Origin: Bimastos eiseni
Taxonomy: Eukaryota > Annelida > Clitellata > Crassiclitellata > Lumbricidae
Assembly (NCBI GenBank): GCA_959347315.1
Contig: OY365822.1
Coordinates: forward strand, 8,128,809-8,192,808
DNA: 64,000 nucleotides
Direction of reading: 5' to 3'
In this document: piece after piece, positions 1 to 38,699 of the stretch
How the letters are laid out: every line of letters starts with the position of its first letter
Position numbering within the stretch: position 1 is the first letter of the stretch
Notes under the pieces: model-generated
Databases searched by the model: none
Seen by the model: the letters and a program-made list of their open reading frames with translations, nothing else
Told to the model about the DNA's origin: nothing
Position numbers and translations under genes: made by a program

Positions 1-1496
1 CATTGTGCACATAACAAAAGCTTAGTAGTTGAAAAGTTCAATTAATGACAGGATGTGAATCTCATATCAGATATAAAAGCTATTCATACTCTTACATGTA
101 TATAGTATCCCCCTTATGATAAAACCACAGCTTGAAAAAGAGAAGGGACCTGAGCCATTGTTTTGTATTAAGCATTCACGTAATGTTTGATGTATTGCAT
201 CGTATCTCGTATCGTATCTGAAATTTTATACCGCCTCTATCTAAGCTAGCTATTCATGTAGGCCTATGTAGCTTATGATAACATAATGGGGTGCAGAGCT
301 GAGGAGCCGTGTTCGATACATGCCCGTAGGCCTACCGGTGGTGTTGGTTTAACTAAATTAGATGCATAACATGATGATGATTGGCAACTATTAGTGGATT
401 ACTGAATTTGTCCCTTTTCGTTCATGCGGCTAATGTGTGATTGCTGAACAAAACACTGATTTATTGCTTGTTCGAAATAGAAAAAGAACGCACCTGTGAG
501 TCTGTGACCTTTGCTCTGACCCGAATTCGTAAGTAAGCTACACTGAAATTCTGAAAAGCTTTATTACTGAGACCTGCGTTGCAAAACTGATTTTAGTGAG
601 TTTACAATCATTTCTAATCATTTCTATACAAAGATTTTCGAGTTTGAGTTTGTCTTCAGATTGTCTTTAACAGTAGTGATTGACAACGTGAGCGCTTCGA
701 GTGTTGACCCTTTGGCCTTTCACCTTTGATTTATTGTGCTCCTGTTCCAAACATATAATTAATTAATTGATCGTATTCAAATTTCGGGGTCGGCGCATTG
801 ATTTAGCACGATCGCCATAGAAGTAGAAGAAGGGCAGTCCCTTAAGTTAGCCTAAGAGGCAAACATGGGTTAACATTGTTAACGACTTCATTTTTTTGAC
901 TCGTCATATATGGGCGGGTGGCCGGTCCTCTTAGGCTTTCCTTCGTCGATGCATGATTCTCATCTTTCTACCGACAGTCAATGTACTCATTATTGAGCTG
1001 AGTTGTAAGTGGAACAGAAAATTTCAAAATATATTTCTGCCCGTTTGGGGATTTGAACTCGCAACCTCTGGATTGATAGTCCATGATGATGATACTATCT
1101 TTGCCATAAAACTTATTAAAAACCTGACAGTCAGGTAGAGACAAAATCTGTTCCAGGACAAGATCCATGAACATTGTTTTATTCTTTATGTTCTTATCAC
1201 CTGGCTCTCGCGAGAGTCGGTTTAGGCATCACGAGGATCGCTTAGGCTCAGCTTAGAGGTCGTGAGGGTCGGTTATGGTCAGGTTAGACTTTGTAAGGGT
1301 CTGTTGAGGTGTGGTTAGGGTTAGTGTCATCTTCAGATTAATGCTGAAAACCGTTCTGCCACAGAAGTAATTTCTTTATGTACTGCGTGGCAGAATATTC
1401 TGCCGCACAAGCACCGTGCCTACTTTTTAAGATATTTTTTTATTTCAAATTTTAATTGTTTATTACAGCGCCTGGTAAGTTCCTTCTGCAAAAGCT
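1..1496. other. 5' flanking region of the TM6SF-like gene
   Basis: No coding exon is recognised here. It is AT-rich single-copy-looking DNA with a SINE-like repeat at about 810-1125 (listed separately). At 1200-1330 there is a G/T-rich stretch with GGTTAGG-like words that resembles degenerate telomere-type repeat. A noncoding first exon could lie here: 1471-1473 is a GTAAG-containing donor-like site just before the ATG. Nothing in the sequence confirms a transcription start. Confidence 0.4.
810..1125 (-). repeat. SINE-like repeat, family B (tRNA-like head at right end)
   Basis: It shares with 21595-21915 a central block containing ACGACTTCATTTT followed by a CATATATGGGCGG-like stretch. Its right end, read on the minus strand, has a polymerase-III-like B box (GAGTTCAAATCCCC) and an A-box-like segment near GATAGTA. 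Shorter related pieces lie at 25768-25850 and 26440-26515. The tRNA origin is inferred from box spacing. No flanking target duplication was found. Confidence 0.5.
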
Positions 1497-9219
<7,723 letters not shown>

Positions 9220-9732
9220 AATAATTTAATGTTGATATATTTATAGGTTATCATTATTAACTATATGTACTAATTATATTGACAGTAATTATTTTTTATG
9301 ATTCATAATTGGATTCTTTATAACTATCTATATATATATATGTGTAATTTATATAGCACCCTTTACCTTCAGAGGCGCTCCCAACCCATGCTCAACCAAA
9401 GAGGAAAGTCTTGAGAAGTTTTAATTTAAACGGTGTACGTTGATGTTAATGTATGTTGGCTACCTTTCATAACTTGAATACAAATTGAAATGTCTCTGAA
9501 TTTTGCTTGAAGATTGTGTGAAGCGCTATTTTCAGCGGTGCTCTTGAGCGTTCAGAAGGTTACAATGTAATTTCCCGAGTTGAACTGTGTTAATATTAAT
9601 CAAGTAATTTAAGTGGCACCCTCTGCTGGTTGCTTCTCATAGGTTCTGGCATTTGTGCTTATTGTTCATAGTGTTTGATTAGAAACTTCTGTTCATTTGA
9701 AATTGGAGACTATGGAAGAGAGAGGTACATAA

Positions 9733-10043
9733 CAGAGGTGTAACAAGGTTTTGAAAAGAGGGGTCATAATTTATAAAATGTTACACAAAGCACCAAATAA
9801 AATTTTTTGCCCCCCATTTTTTTAATTTTTTCCTCCAGAAATTTGAAAATGGGGAGCACAAAATCCCACAAATTATCTTAACAAAAGTCATCTTAAAATT
9901 GAAGATTGGAGAATTGGAGAAACATAAAAAAGAACCAATTTTGGGGCACATGGGGGCACATAGCACTAAAACTGGGGGCTTTGCTCCCCAGTTTTGAAAC
10001 TGGGGGGCCGGTGCCCCTCTGCCTCCCGCTTGTTACACCTCTG
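9733..10043. mobile_element. Non-autonomous hAT MITE, copy 1, with 8-bp TSD
   Basis: The ends are CAGAGGTGTAACAAG and its exact inverse complement CTTGTTACACCTCTG. The flanks are a perfect 8-bp duplication GTACATAA (9725-9732 and 10044-10051). Length is 311 bp with no coding capacity. A second, inverted copy is at 62125-62404. The 8-bp duplication and CAGNGG start are the hAT-superfamily pattern. Confidence 0.9.
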
Positions 10044-10814
10044 GTACATAAGTATGTATGTTGGTGTGTACATCTATACGAATGACGCATATAAGAGTCA
10101 ACTTGATAATTGGCCTTTTTCTTGTGGTAATTTTTTTATGAAAGTGGAGTCCAAATGGGGTATACAAACACTTTGAACATTTAAAAAAGACCCATATCTG
10201 TTAGTCCCTAATTGACAGCTTTAATACATATGGCTCGGTTTATAAACTTAATATAGGCTTTTGCGTTTCATATAATTCTTCTAAACTCGAACCCTCTGAT
10301 TTAAACTGTAATAAGTTTATTGTCGAATTGAAGTGCCAAAAGGCCTACACGGGATGGAATTATATCGCCTACTAGTATAGGCCTTTATGGTACTACTCTA
10401 ACGACGTAGGCCTAGTAGTTCTAAGCAGATCCGTGTCACCATATTATTTTATTACAATCCTATATTTAGGTATTTACGACATAGGGCCTATCATTTCGAG
10501 TACAACAAGGTCGCCTTGTAAAATGTAATCACGGCTACCCAGCAGACAAAGTGGTTGTAAAGAGGCCTAAGCCTATGCTTAGAATAAACAATGTAGGCTA
10601 CTGTTTCTGGTTATAAATAGGCCTATATGACCATTGTCTGTGCTTAATGTGTTGTTTATATAGGCCTCGGCGTACCTTGAGAGTTTGGGCCTCCGTGTAG
10701 GTAAATACAAATGGGTCGTTGTCCCACCCTATTTTCAAAAGGTCTACTACACAGCGCTTGTGAATAAGTGTGGCAAGGCGACCAATTAAATAATTATGGT
10801 TGTTCTGTGCATAG

Positions 10815-11170
10815 ACTCATAGTCTACAGGCCTAGGGCCTACGGTCCTCTGTATGTCTAGACATGTAGGCTTATAGTCTTACAGCTTCATGTAAAATGGA
10901 AACGTCACATTTCTAGTGACCTTTGACCTTGACCCTGCTCTTTTCTGAGTTTCGGACCCATAGGACAATATTCAGTCTATCGTAGTCTATACTTAGAATA
11001 AACTCATAGTCTACAGGCCTAGGGCCTACGGTCCTGTGTGTGTCTAGACATGTAGGCTTATAGTCTTACAGCTTCTTGTAAAATGGAAACGTCACATTTC
11101 TAGTGACCTTTGACCTTGACCCTGCTCTTTTCTGAGTTTCGGACCCATAGGACAATATTCAGTCTATCGT
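10815..11170 (+). repeat. Tandem segmental duplication, 187-bp period
   Basis: 10815-10983 and 11002-11170 are nearly identical, with a handful of differences by eye. Both contain ACTCATAGTCTACAGGCCTA and end with TTCAGTCTATCGT. The few mismatches imply a recent event. Confidence 0.85.
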
Positions 11171-12018
11171 TCATTTCGTGTTGCCTATGTAGGCTACAGT
11201 AGGCATATGCCACTGTTTGGACTTTAACAGTGCCAGTCCCAAGCCTGGAAAAAGGAGGAGGGCGACAACAAATCATTTTAGATATGGATTCGAACGGTGT
11301 GGTTAAAAAATCAACAACACACGGCACAGACGTGCATTTGCAGAGGAAGCCTGGACGATCATACAAAACAGAACTAAGCCTAGTTATCTCCAGTATTATC
11401 GTCCTTCAACAGTAACGGGTCCGATGCTAAGTCAACCAATCAAATAGGCCAGCGTTTTCATAACTCATATTTGATTGGTCGACGTAGCATAGGGCCTGCA
11501 GCACTGTATGGTCTACGGAAACGTCTACTGAAGAAGGGTTTTATTGGTGATGTAATCTTTAGTTTTTGTAGTCAGGCAATAAATACATTATTTTATCGAT
11601 ATCTGCCGAAAAGAACATAAGCTCACGTGCAGTTTCGCTGAAATTTCAGGTTGAACCTGGGACAAACAGGATCGAGCCGCTATAAAACGAAGGCTAATTG
11701 GGCCGTTCACAGCATTTGCTTTCTAAGAACCGCCATCGAAGATTCGATAGTCATCATGACGTATCGATTAGGGCATTAGGTTATTGATTCTTGTCAATTG
11801 GCGCCGTGATTCAAGATCAGGTCAGGACCTTTGACCGCTGGCCTTGTTTGCTTCCACGTGACCTGAGCACGTGACTTCGTCGCAAGCACGGTCTGTTTCA
11901 GATTACTATAAGATTAGTGTCGAACGGCGGTTGTTGATTTCGTTTGGAAGTCCAAATGAGTTGCCCTCTCGTTTTCTGACGACTGTTTACTACAAATTTC
12001 GCTTATTTGCATGGGAAT

Positions 12019-30690
<18,672 letters not shown>

Positions 30691-33600
30691 ATCTACGACT
30701 ATTTCCGAATTGTCTGTTGGTGCTGCTGCCTCCAAGGCCACACTGTCAACGACAATGTCTGGCATTGGCAGATATTGTAGTGGCTCGATCGCTTTTGGAT
30801 GTACTCTGGCAGGAAGATACTGTATCTGTGTGGTGCGAGTTAGGCAAAAGCCTGTGCTATGAGTTTGCGGGATTCTTTCAGTAGCATTCTGGCTACGGAG
30901 CTTGTTTGTCGGTGCGGAGGATGTGCTTTCATGGCGTGGTGCTACATCTGTCGGTTGACTCCATCTCTGTAGTTCGGTCCAACTGATTCTTGGGTGCTGT
31001 AGTGTTGCAATATCAAAACTATCTGAATCAGACCAAGCGTCATTTTCAAACATTCACCTACAGTTTTGCTTTTCCAGTGACATGCACCCTGTTTCTACAT
31101 AACTTCCTCAGCCAATTTCACACATCTCGAGTTCTACTGATGTTGGCAATCTGTAAAAAATATGTTATTTTTTTGTTGAGAAAGATCTTGAAAGAGAGGA
31201 ATCTATCTATTTACGTTGCAGTATTTCAGATCCTTGCCTAAAGAAAACCGAAATGTGGTCTTGCCGGTCTAGTAGTCTTAGGTTGTTGAGTTTTGGATCA
31301 CCCATCCATCCAAATTGTTCAGAGCTCAGAGTTTACTTGTGATAGACATTGGCACAGGCTGCTTTCTTTTCTGTGAACCACTTTACTGCAAAGTCAAGAA
31401 TTTCTCATTTTGTTTAAAGACTGTTGCGCGATCGAACTGTGGCCACACTTTTAATTACGTTAACGAAATGATACGAATTGGTAATATATTCTATCAGGAT
31501 TGATTTATGTCGATTTGAAGTCGCTGAAGTGGAGTTAACAACGTGAAGTATGTAATTAACTGCTGGTAAAATCCAATGACGAGAACTTCTGTCAAGTTTG
31601 ATTCTTAACTGCTGCATGTTTGTGTTATTGCTGATAAAACATTGGTTTACAATGTATATGGATCATCATTGGTTGGAATTTGTCTTGAATTGAGTGCATT
31701 TTGATTTGGCTTGTTTGTGTAGATAATAATTTTGTTTTCTTCATGGTTAGAAATTTAAGAAGGTGTGCTTTCAATCTGTCTGAATTGCTCCTTGACAAAA
31801 TTGTGTGGTAAATTAATTAATCATAAATAAATGACTCCACTAATGTCTTAAATAACGGGTATCATTTCTTCCTCCCTTAACTCTGTTCACTCTGTTTTCC
31901 CTTCCCTCCATTCGATCGCTGACCCATCTCTTAAATGTGTTTCTGTTAGATAATCAACCATATGCATCGAGTTTCTCACCGGTTTGCTTATTCCAATAGC
32001 AAATTATTATAATCTTCATATATTATATGAAGGATTTACCTATTGTCTTGGTATTGCATACCCTCCCATGCCTATTACACTTAACATACAGTGAAGCACC
32101 TTACGGTATTGCATACCTTCCTATGCCTATAGTTACAGTATTTAAATAACGACTTTCTGTTGAAAAGTTTGAACTCCTCCACTGTTTGGACATCGACAGT
32201 GCCAGTCCCAAGCCTGGAGAAAGGAGGAGGGCGTCACCAAATCGTCTTCGATATGGAACAGTGACGTTAAAAACTCAACACAAAGTTGAGAAATTTGAAG
32301 TCGCCTGCAGTGAGCCAGTCCCAAGCCTGGATATGGAGGAGGGCTTTGGGGGCCAGCTAAGCCAGGATAAAGTTATAACGCTTTGAGATCACTTTCAACG
32401 AGATTGTCCCAAGCTTGGATACAGAGGAGGGCTCTAGGGTTACAAATATCTAGCCAGTCCCAATCCTGGATAAAGGAGGAGGGCTAACTAACAAGTACCA
32501 AGCATGAATAATGGAACAGACCCCGCTAATCATCGTTAAGCAGGGAAGTACTGCATCCTACAATAAGCCGCAGGCAGTAAAACCATCTGTATGCAAAGAG
32601 GGCACTTTGTTTGGTTTTATTATCCCACAATCATAATATATAGCGCTTTGCTGGAGACCTTGACAAGCTATACATCCAGCCTCACAGGGCCAACGCCATC
32701 ACAGGTCAGTGTTATTCCTCATCAAACATGCTGTGGAAGTCGACTCGTTCGTCTGCTGTTTTGCACACTCCGGCAAACGACGCCTTGCAATTAGGACTCG
32801 TCGACGAGGAGGTGGACGTTGGCATCGTTCGTGCTGCTGCAAGGGCGGCCGCAGTCTTTGAACTGTACGATCACTCGTCGCTTGATGAGCTGTTGATTAA
32901 GATTAAAGGCCCCTCCCAACCGTACGTCGGCCGCTCTTTAACCGATTGATCTGTACACTTTGTCGTCGTCGTCCTCCCTTTGTCTTGAACTGTGGACGTA
33001 TCGACTTAATCGCTCTTGTAGTCTTGCGATCGTGATGCCTTGGATACCTACAGTCACAAGAATTGTGACTGTAGGTTTATATGGTTTTCGCTGTTTACAC
33101 GCTGACAATGCCAGTTCGAAGCCTGGACGAATGTATGGAGCGCTACGTCAATGATCTTTGCTATCGCACAGAATCGTAAACTCCATCACTGCTAGTATTC
33201 TGGGAGTGCCAGTCCCAAGCCTGGAGAAAGGAGAAGGGCGACGTTGATCGTCTATGTTACGACACAGCGTCATTAAACGGAAACTGTCCAACCGACTAAT
33301 TTATGATACCATGCAAAAGTCGGAATCGATGACAGGCCATTGATAATATCTTATTGACAGAATCGAGTTGGAATCGACGCTGATTCTGTTGTAAAAAAAT
33401 TCCATGTTTTATATAACACCCGTGTGTGGCATAATGGCCTCAGCTCTGTTCCACTTTTTAATTAATTGATTTATAGTCAGATCCTTCACTTCCGTTGTCC
33501 GCTTCAATAGATGCCACGATATTTCAGATCCCTACGTATGAACCAAAGCAAGGTGGTGTTGGTACTCATGGTAGTGGCAATTGTGATAACGACACAGCGT

Positions 33601-34045
33601 GTGATAACAGAGATCATTAGCGTCGCCCTCGTCTTTCCTCTAGGCTTGGAACTGGCACTGATAAAGTGTGGTCTCGACCCGGCTCATTTTCAACGAATTG
33701 ATCGGATGAAATATCCTGCAGTGAACTGCACCGGAGCTGCCCGTTTGAATGGGTGCCAGGCCATCGAAAGCCCCCTTCACACTGACAGTAATGTAATGTG
33801 ATCGAACATTCATATAGCGCCCCTTGAAGTCTGGCAGTGCCAATCCCACGCCTGGAGAAAGGAGGAGGGCGACGTTAATCAGCTAAGTGCAACGTCGATG
33901 GGTGCGTCCTCACGCAGGCCTGTGTTGCCTCAGCGATGCCTAAGACGAGTTAGAAGATTGACCGACGGAACTAATCATATTTTCCCTGTGTTGACAAACG
34001 TTGGAACCAAGCTGGAATCAATCCCTACTCGTCCGTGTCTCAACG

Positions 34046-34101
<56 letters not shown>

Positions 34102-34675
34102 AAATTCGGCATTAGTGCCGATTGCGTCTCAGTTACCGTTCAGCTATACGGCGTTGGCTAAATCAGATTAACCACACACGCACGAGTACACACACATACA
34201 GGCACCTACACCCACACATCTATACATACGCACCTAAACCCACACATCTATACATACGCACCTACACCCACACGAAACTGTCCTACACCCACACACAAGT
34301 ACACACACATTAACAAGCACATATATCTACATCCACACCCACACATCTACAGCCACACCCACCAACACACACACCTACATGTATGCATATACACCGCTAG
34401 GCCCGCTACACCCACCTACACCCCTCATACCAACATTCACACCCACCTACAAACATCTGTATACACACACGCCGATACACCCACCTATACCCACACACCT
34501 ACATCCACACCCACCTACACACCCACCTACACAGCCACTTACACACCCACCTACACACCCACCTACACACCCACCTACACACCCACCTACACACCCACCT
34601 ACACACCCACCTGTACACACACGCCGATACACAACGCACTCGATGTCTGGTGACGGGCGAGCCGAACAATTATTG
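30691..34675. other. Region between the carrier stop and the GPCR stop
   Basis: 30691 to about 31830 may be carrier 3' UTR; a candidate AATAAA lies at 31826-31831. A 136-codon antisense frame (30643-31053) is judged chance. At 32195-33900 there are about eight copies of orphan repeat D. A TA run (about 34050-34099) and CA-rich DNA with a 12-bp ACCCACCTACAC array (34510-34615) precede the GPCR 3' end. Confidence 0.55.
32195..33890. repeat. Cluster of orphan repeat D copies
   Basis: Copies with the core CCAGTCCCAAGCCTGG followed by AAGGAGGAGGGCG start near 32200, 32313, 32402, 32453, 33108, 33208 and 33837 (plus), with one minus-strand copy at 33585-33670. Full copies run about 85 bp, ending in an AGCGTC-TTAAAC-GAAAC-like segment. 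Other copies: 11230, 22320, 22790, 23440, 23590, 35460, 38820, 47040, 51270, 61590, 61885. Confidence 0.75.
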
Positions 34676-35178
34676 TCAGTTGATGGCAATGGACAATAGA
34701 GCGCCGTACGCGTTACGAAACTGCTTGTTCATGATGCCGTAGATGATGGGGTTGACGCAGGACCCAGCCCAGAACCCCAGCGACGCCGTCATGTACCAGC
34801 TGCGATGTAGTCGACTCCCGTCATCGAACAGGTTCATCAGAGCGAACGGTAAGTAGGTCAAGACGAAGGCCAGGAATACGACGAGTATCATACGGAGGGA
34901 ACTCAATCGACCTCTTCCTGCGATCGATTGACGGCGCCACCGTGACGATGACGACGATGACGTCATCGTGCGGCCGATACGGTTGATCTGCGATCGGCTA
35001 CGGTCGACGCTTTCGTCGTCGTCGCCGTCCTTCGCGGCCTGCGAGACCCGGCTGTCGCAGTCCGTGTAGCTGAACGTCACCGAGGGTTCCGCGCGGGTGC
35101 ACCAGAACTCGAGACAGCATGACGAGTGACTGGCATCTGTATCTGAGCGATGGACTGTTGCTGTATCCGGTAAAGTAG
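34676..35178 (-). CDS. GPCR exon 2 (TM6-TM7 and tail)
   Basis: The acceptor ACTCTAG is just upstream. An alternative acceptor 15 bp further (GATACAG) also keeps frame. It encodes the end of loop 3 (Ser-run, RWRRQS), TM6, a short ECL3, TM7 with NPIIY, and a short 20-residue C-tail. Confidence 0.85.
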
Positions 35179-37286
35179 CTAGAGTCATGAAAATGCCATA
35201 AGTTTACCTTATCAGATTACACGAAAAAAAGATTAAATAAGATTTTATAAGATTAGATCAGATTAGATCCGATTAGATCAGATTAGATCAGATTAGATCA
35301 GATTAAATCAGATTAAATCAGATTAGATAAGATTAGATTCGATAAGATTAGATAAAATTAGCTCACGCTGACCTCAGACTTCTCTATCTATCACCCCTCG
35401 AGCTATAAATTTATAAAACTGAAGTCTCACTTCTGCAAAACTCCCACTGTTCGCTTCTGGCAGTGCCGGCCCCAAGCCTGGATAAGAGAGGAGGGTGACG
35501 CTAATAATCTATGTTATCGCGCAATGTTGTTAAACAGGAACAACCATTACCACCAGTTCTTCAAGAATTCGTGCCCCGACTCACCTGATCCTCCAGAATT
35601 CTTGTCCTAAACGACATCCACGTGCACCTAAATAGGCACTCGGCCCCTTTTGCACACTGGTTCTGGTTTATCCAGTAATGACCCCCTCTAACCCGAATTC
35701 ACCTGACATAATTTAAGCTCAGTAATTGTGAGTTGAGGTCAGATTAGAAGCTTACGGTGGCAGTCAACGGATGAGGAGGCGACTGGTAGTTGTTCGCTGA
35801 GATCAGGATAAAGTGGTTCGGCAGCTGTGGCAGACACCTTACTTACTCCTCCGCCCAGGGATGATTGACCACTGTAGTTGGAAGCCGTGAGGGACTCTCC
35901 TCCAATGCGTGGACTTAAACCATCGTTGCGTGCGTCTTCTTTGGCTTCCTGGCATAAAGGCTTAATGGGCTCTACGCATAAATGTCCTGGGGACACTAAC
36001 GGTTCTGGAGATACTAAGGGCACTGGATGAACCATAGACCTGGGAGGTACCAGAGACCCTGGGGATCCTACGTGGCGTTGAAACGTTGAAGGCCCAAAGG
36101 AAACTAAGGGCCCTGAAGATAAAAGAGGCTGTGGTGTCCCTATTGAACCCGGATACACTATGGAACCTAGCGGCACTTGGAGCCGTTGAGACACCGCGGA
36201 TCCTGGGGACATCAGCATTCCAGAGGATGCCAGTGGGTTCGTGCTGAGGGACCCAACCACAGTCTCTCCCTGGATGAGATCCAGCGACTCAACGCCCAGA
36301 CACTCCAACGTTTTCCTGCAACCTATGGTAGACCCCACGGACTCCAGAGGAAACAGGATCAACTGTTTCATACGGAGGGAACTCGCAGACTCAGCAGCGA
36401 CTTTGGACGACGGCTTCTGGGTGCGGAGCAGATCGAGGGGTTGCCTGCCGCCGGGAAGGTGAGTTCGGTGGAGGCAGATACGGCGTTGACTGCGGATAGC
36501 TGTTCTCCAGATGACGATGTAACAGTAACCCATGATGGCACAGGGCAACAGGAAGCCAACGCAGAAGATCACGGACAGCGTTACGCGCGATTCGCTCCGT
36601 AGGTAATTGCACCGACCGAGCTGGTCAGAGTACCCGACGGCCGCGTGATACCCGAGTACCCCGGGGAGCACGATGAGGAAGGCTATGACCCAGACGCAGG
36701 TCACCTGGCAAGCGATGGCCGGCCGGGAGGACACGTCGAGAAAGCGACGGGGGTGAACGATTAGGAAGTATCGGTTGACGGCGATCAGACCGATGTGAAG
36801 TCCGGAGGTCATGAGCATCATCGCCCCGAAGTAGGTGAGGAACTGGCAGAGCGAGTTGGGGTATCGCCAGCTGCGGTAGAGGTAGGAGTCGACAAAGAAG
36901 GGTAAGATGAGGGCGTTGAAGACGAGGTCGGTGGCCGACAGGGAGGCGATGAAGACATTGTAGGAACGGTGGAGAGGAGGACATCGTGCGATGACGACCA
37001 GGACCTGGAGGTTTCCGGTCAGTCCGACGATGATTATGAGAACGATAACGGCGGCGCCTACCTTACCCAGAACGTTGTCGGGATCGATGATCGGCGGGGT
37101 AGAGGTGGAGTTCCAAGGGACGTCGACTGCAGGCAGGGTCAAGGTCACGTTGTCAGTCTGGAAGAATCCAGTGATTGGATCCATGGTCTCGACATGGTCT
37201 GTAGGTGTCAGGGTCAAGGTCATATTGCTCATCTGGAGGAAACCAGTGACTAGATCCATGGTCGACGTGCTCTGTAGGTGTCTCAA
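34676..37286 (-). CDS. Rhodopsin-class (class A) G-protein-coupled receptor, 2 exons
   Basis: The CDS is complement of 35756-37286 joined to 34676-35178, 677 aa. The intron is 577 bp, GT-AG on the minus strand, phase 1. TM1 carries the conserved GN (91-92). TM2 has SLSATD, ECL1 a Trp (140), TM3 Cys147, and ECL2 Cys226. The TM3 end reads NRY (171-173) in place of DRY. TM6 is ILVVFLAFVLTYLPF and TM7 ends in NPIIY (653-657). The N-terminus has glycosylation sites NMT, NVT and NST and an internal duplication. Intracellular loop 3 is about 340 residues, mostly Pro/Ser/Gly/Leu-rich. NRY and the YLP of TM6 recall Tre1/moody/GPR84-type and melatonin-like receptors, but the ligand is unknown. ATG 37286 is the first in frame; Met10 is an alternative start. 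Confidence 0.88.
35225..35355. repeat. 10-bp minisatellite in the GPCR intron
   Basis: About a dozen units of GATTAGATCA with variants (GATTAAATCA, GATAAGATTA). It begins about 45 bp from the exon 2 acceptor. Confidence 0.9.
35756..37286 (-). CDS. GPCR exon 1 (N-terminus to most of loop 3)
   Basis: 1531 bp encoding residues 1-510: the extracellular N-terminus, TM1-TM5 and most of intracellular loop 3. The donor on the minus strand is GTAAGC, immediately after ...GACTGCCACC. GC content is clearly higher than the surrounding DNA. Confidence 0.88.
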
Positions 37287-37614
37287 GTAACAGAACTGAA
37301 AGATATGGCCTGTAGAAGCGTTTTGAACGACTGTTGATGTTCCACAGAAACGTTATATCCTCAAGTATCCCTTCCCTTTGAATTTCGGTTTTTGTATATA
37401 TGTTCAAATCGAACGGAGTTCGAGGAGCCTGCAAGAGAAACGATTCAATGACTTGTAATAATCAATCAATCAATCAACGAACCCAGTGGTCATAATATTA
37501 TCGCTCTGTATAATAATTGGGCTCTTAAGTAAGCGTTAAATGAGACAATCGTTGTAAAGTTAAATGAGAAAATATCTTAAAAGTTAAAATGAGAAAATCT
37601 TTGTGAAGTCAAAT

Positions 37615-38010
37615 GGGAAAATCTACACTGGCTCCCATTTTTGCATCAAATCAACTCTTGCTGTTTGTTGTCAATTATCAACAGCACCTAAATATCTCTG
37701 TGATTTCACATGTAAGCCACTCTGCTCATCTCGTCCTCTTCGCTCTACTAAAGGAGGCGATTAAGACGTTAGGCTTGATCCTCTTGAACCTGAGTCCGGC
37801 ACTACTTCCCAGCACCGGGCGTTTACTGTTTTTGGTCCCTCGCTATGGAATGACCTTCCCCGATAAGGATTCCCGATGGGGATCTCGCCTGCATTTCTTC
37901 GTCGTTTAAGGACCATTTCGCGGGCTTGACAGGCCGAGAGCGTCTCTGATACCCAGGCTATATAATCCAGCTGACGCGAAAGGCGCTTTACAAATGTCCA
38001 TAATAATTAG
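37615..38010 (+). pseudogene. LINE 3' fragment (ORF2 C-terminal region)
   Basis: Across shifted frames it reads LHWLP, later STG/HRAF, GPSLWNDLP and PAFLRRLRT, the order of motifs found at the C-terminus of CR1-like LINE proteins. It is followed by GGCGCTTTACAAATGTCCATAA, a LINE-tail-like end. Frameshifted and inactive. Confidence 0.65.
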
Positions 38011-38699
38011 ATAAAATCTTCCCTTCCCAAGCTATTGAATAAGTCAATGAACTTGATATAGCGCCTCTTCAAGATATCTACTCAGAAGCAAAAGATCACT
38101 AAAGATCAGGCTACATAATAATGCCGATAAATGTCATCAGCGAGCAACTGTTAGAACAATTAGAAAAAAACAATGCATAGTAATTAGCTATAAGAGTCGC
38201 CAATGGTTGGCCCACGCACAAGCGTAGAACCTAACCAACGGATTCCCGCCAACAGCTGTTAGATGGCATGTAATCAATCACTCGGTATTTTTGCGTACTT
38301 CCATCAGCCACAGTAATAAATTCATCCTGCATAATTAGGGCCCTGTGGTTTATGCGATTGTGCGATCTCGCATACTTTCGCATAAATTGGCGGTTTTCGC
38401 ATAAATTTTTTAATGGAAAATTTTCGCAAATCATTGCCTAAAGTTAGGAAATGCTGGTCAGTGTCAATTATAATTGGCTTGTCCAGGCTATTATTAACCT
38501 ATATGGGCTTTACTTTACCGACCAGAAGACGTAATTGTTGATGGCTAGGATCCGTGGTTTATGCGATTATGCGATTTCGCATATTTTGGCACAATTTACA
38601 AACAAATTTCGCATAATCCACGGGGGCCTATGCGTAGCGTTCGGTGATGTAACTGATTCTAAATTATGCGCCTCTCTGACAACCTCAAAAATGAACCCG

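Larger units (their letters stand above)
9220..12018. other. Intergenic region between TM6SF-like and carrier genes
   Basis: No gene is seen. It contains an hAT MITE (9733-10043), a region at 10300-11200 unusually rich in the 8-mer TAGGCCTA and its parts, a 187-bp-period duplication (10815-11170), one copy of the orphan repeat D (about 11217-11300), and an E-box cluster close to the carrier's first exon. Confidence 0.6.

Noticed and set aside
1200..1330. Telomere-like GGTTAGG words
   Set aside because: Too short and irregular, with ordinary genes on either side; similar words at 15270-15300 and 57570-57620 suggest common degenerate repeats, not a telomere.
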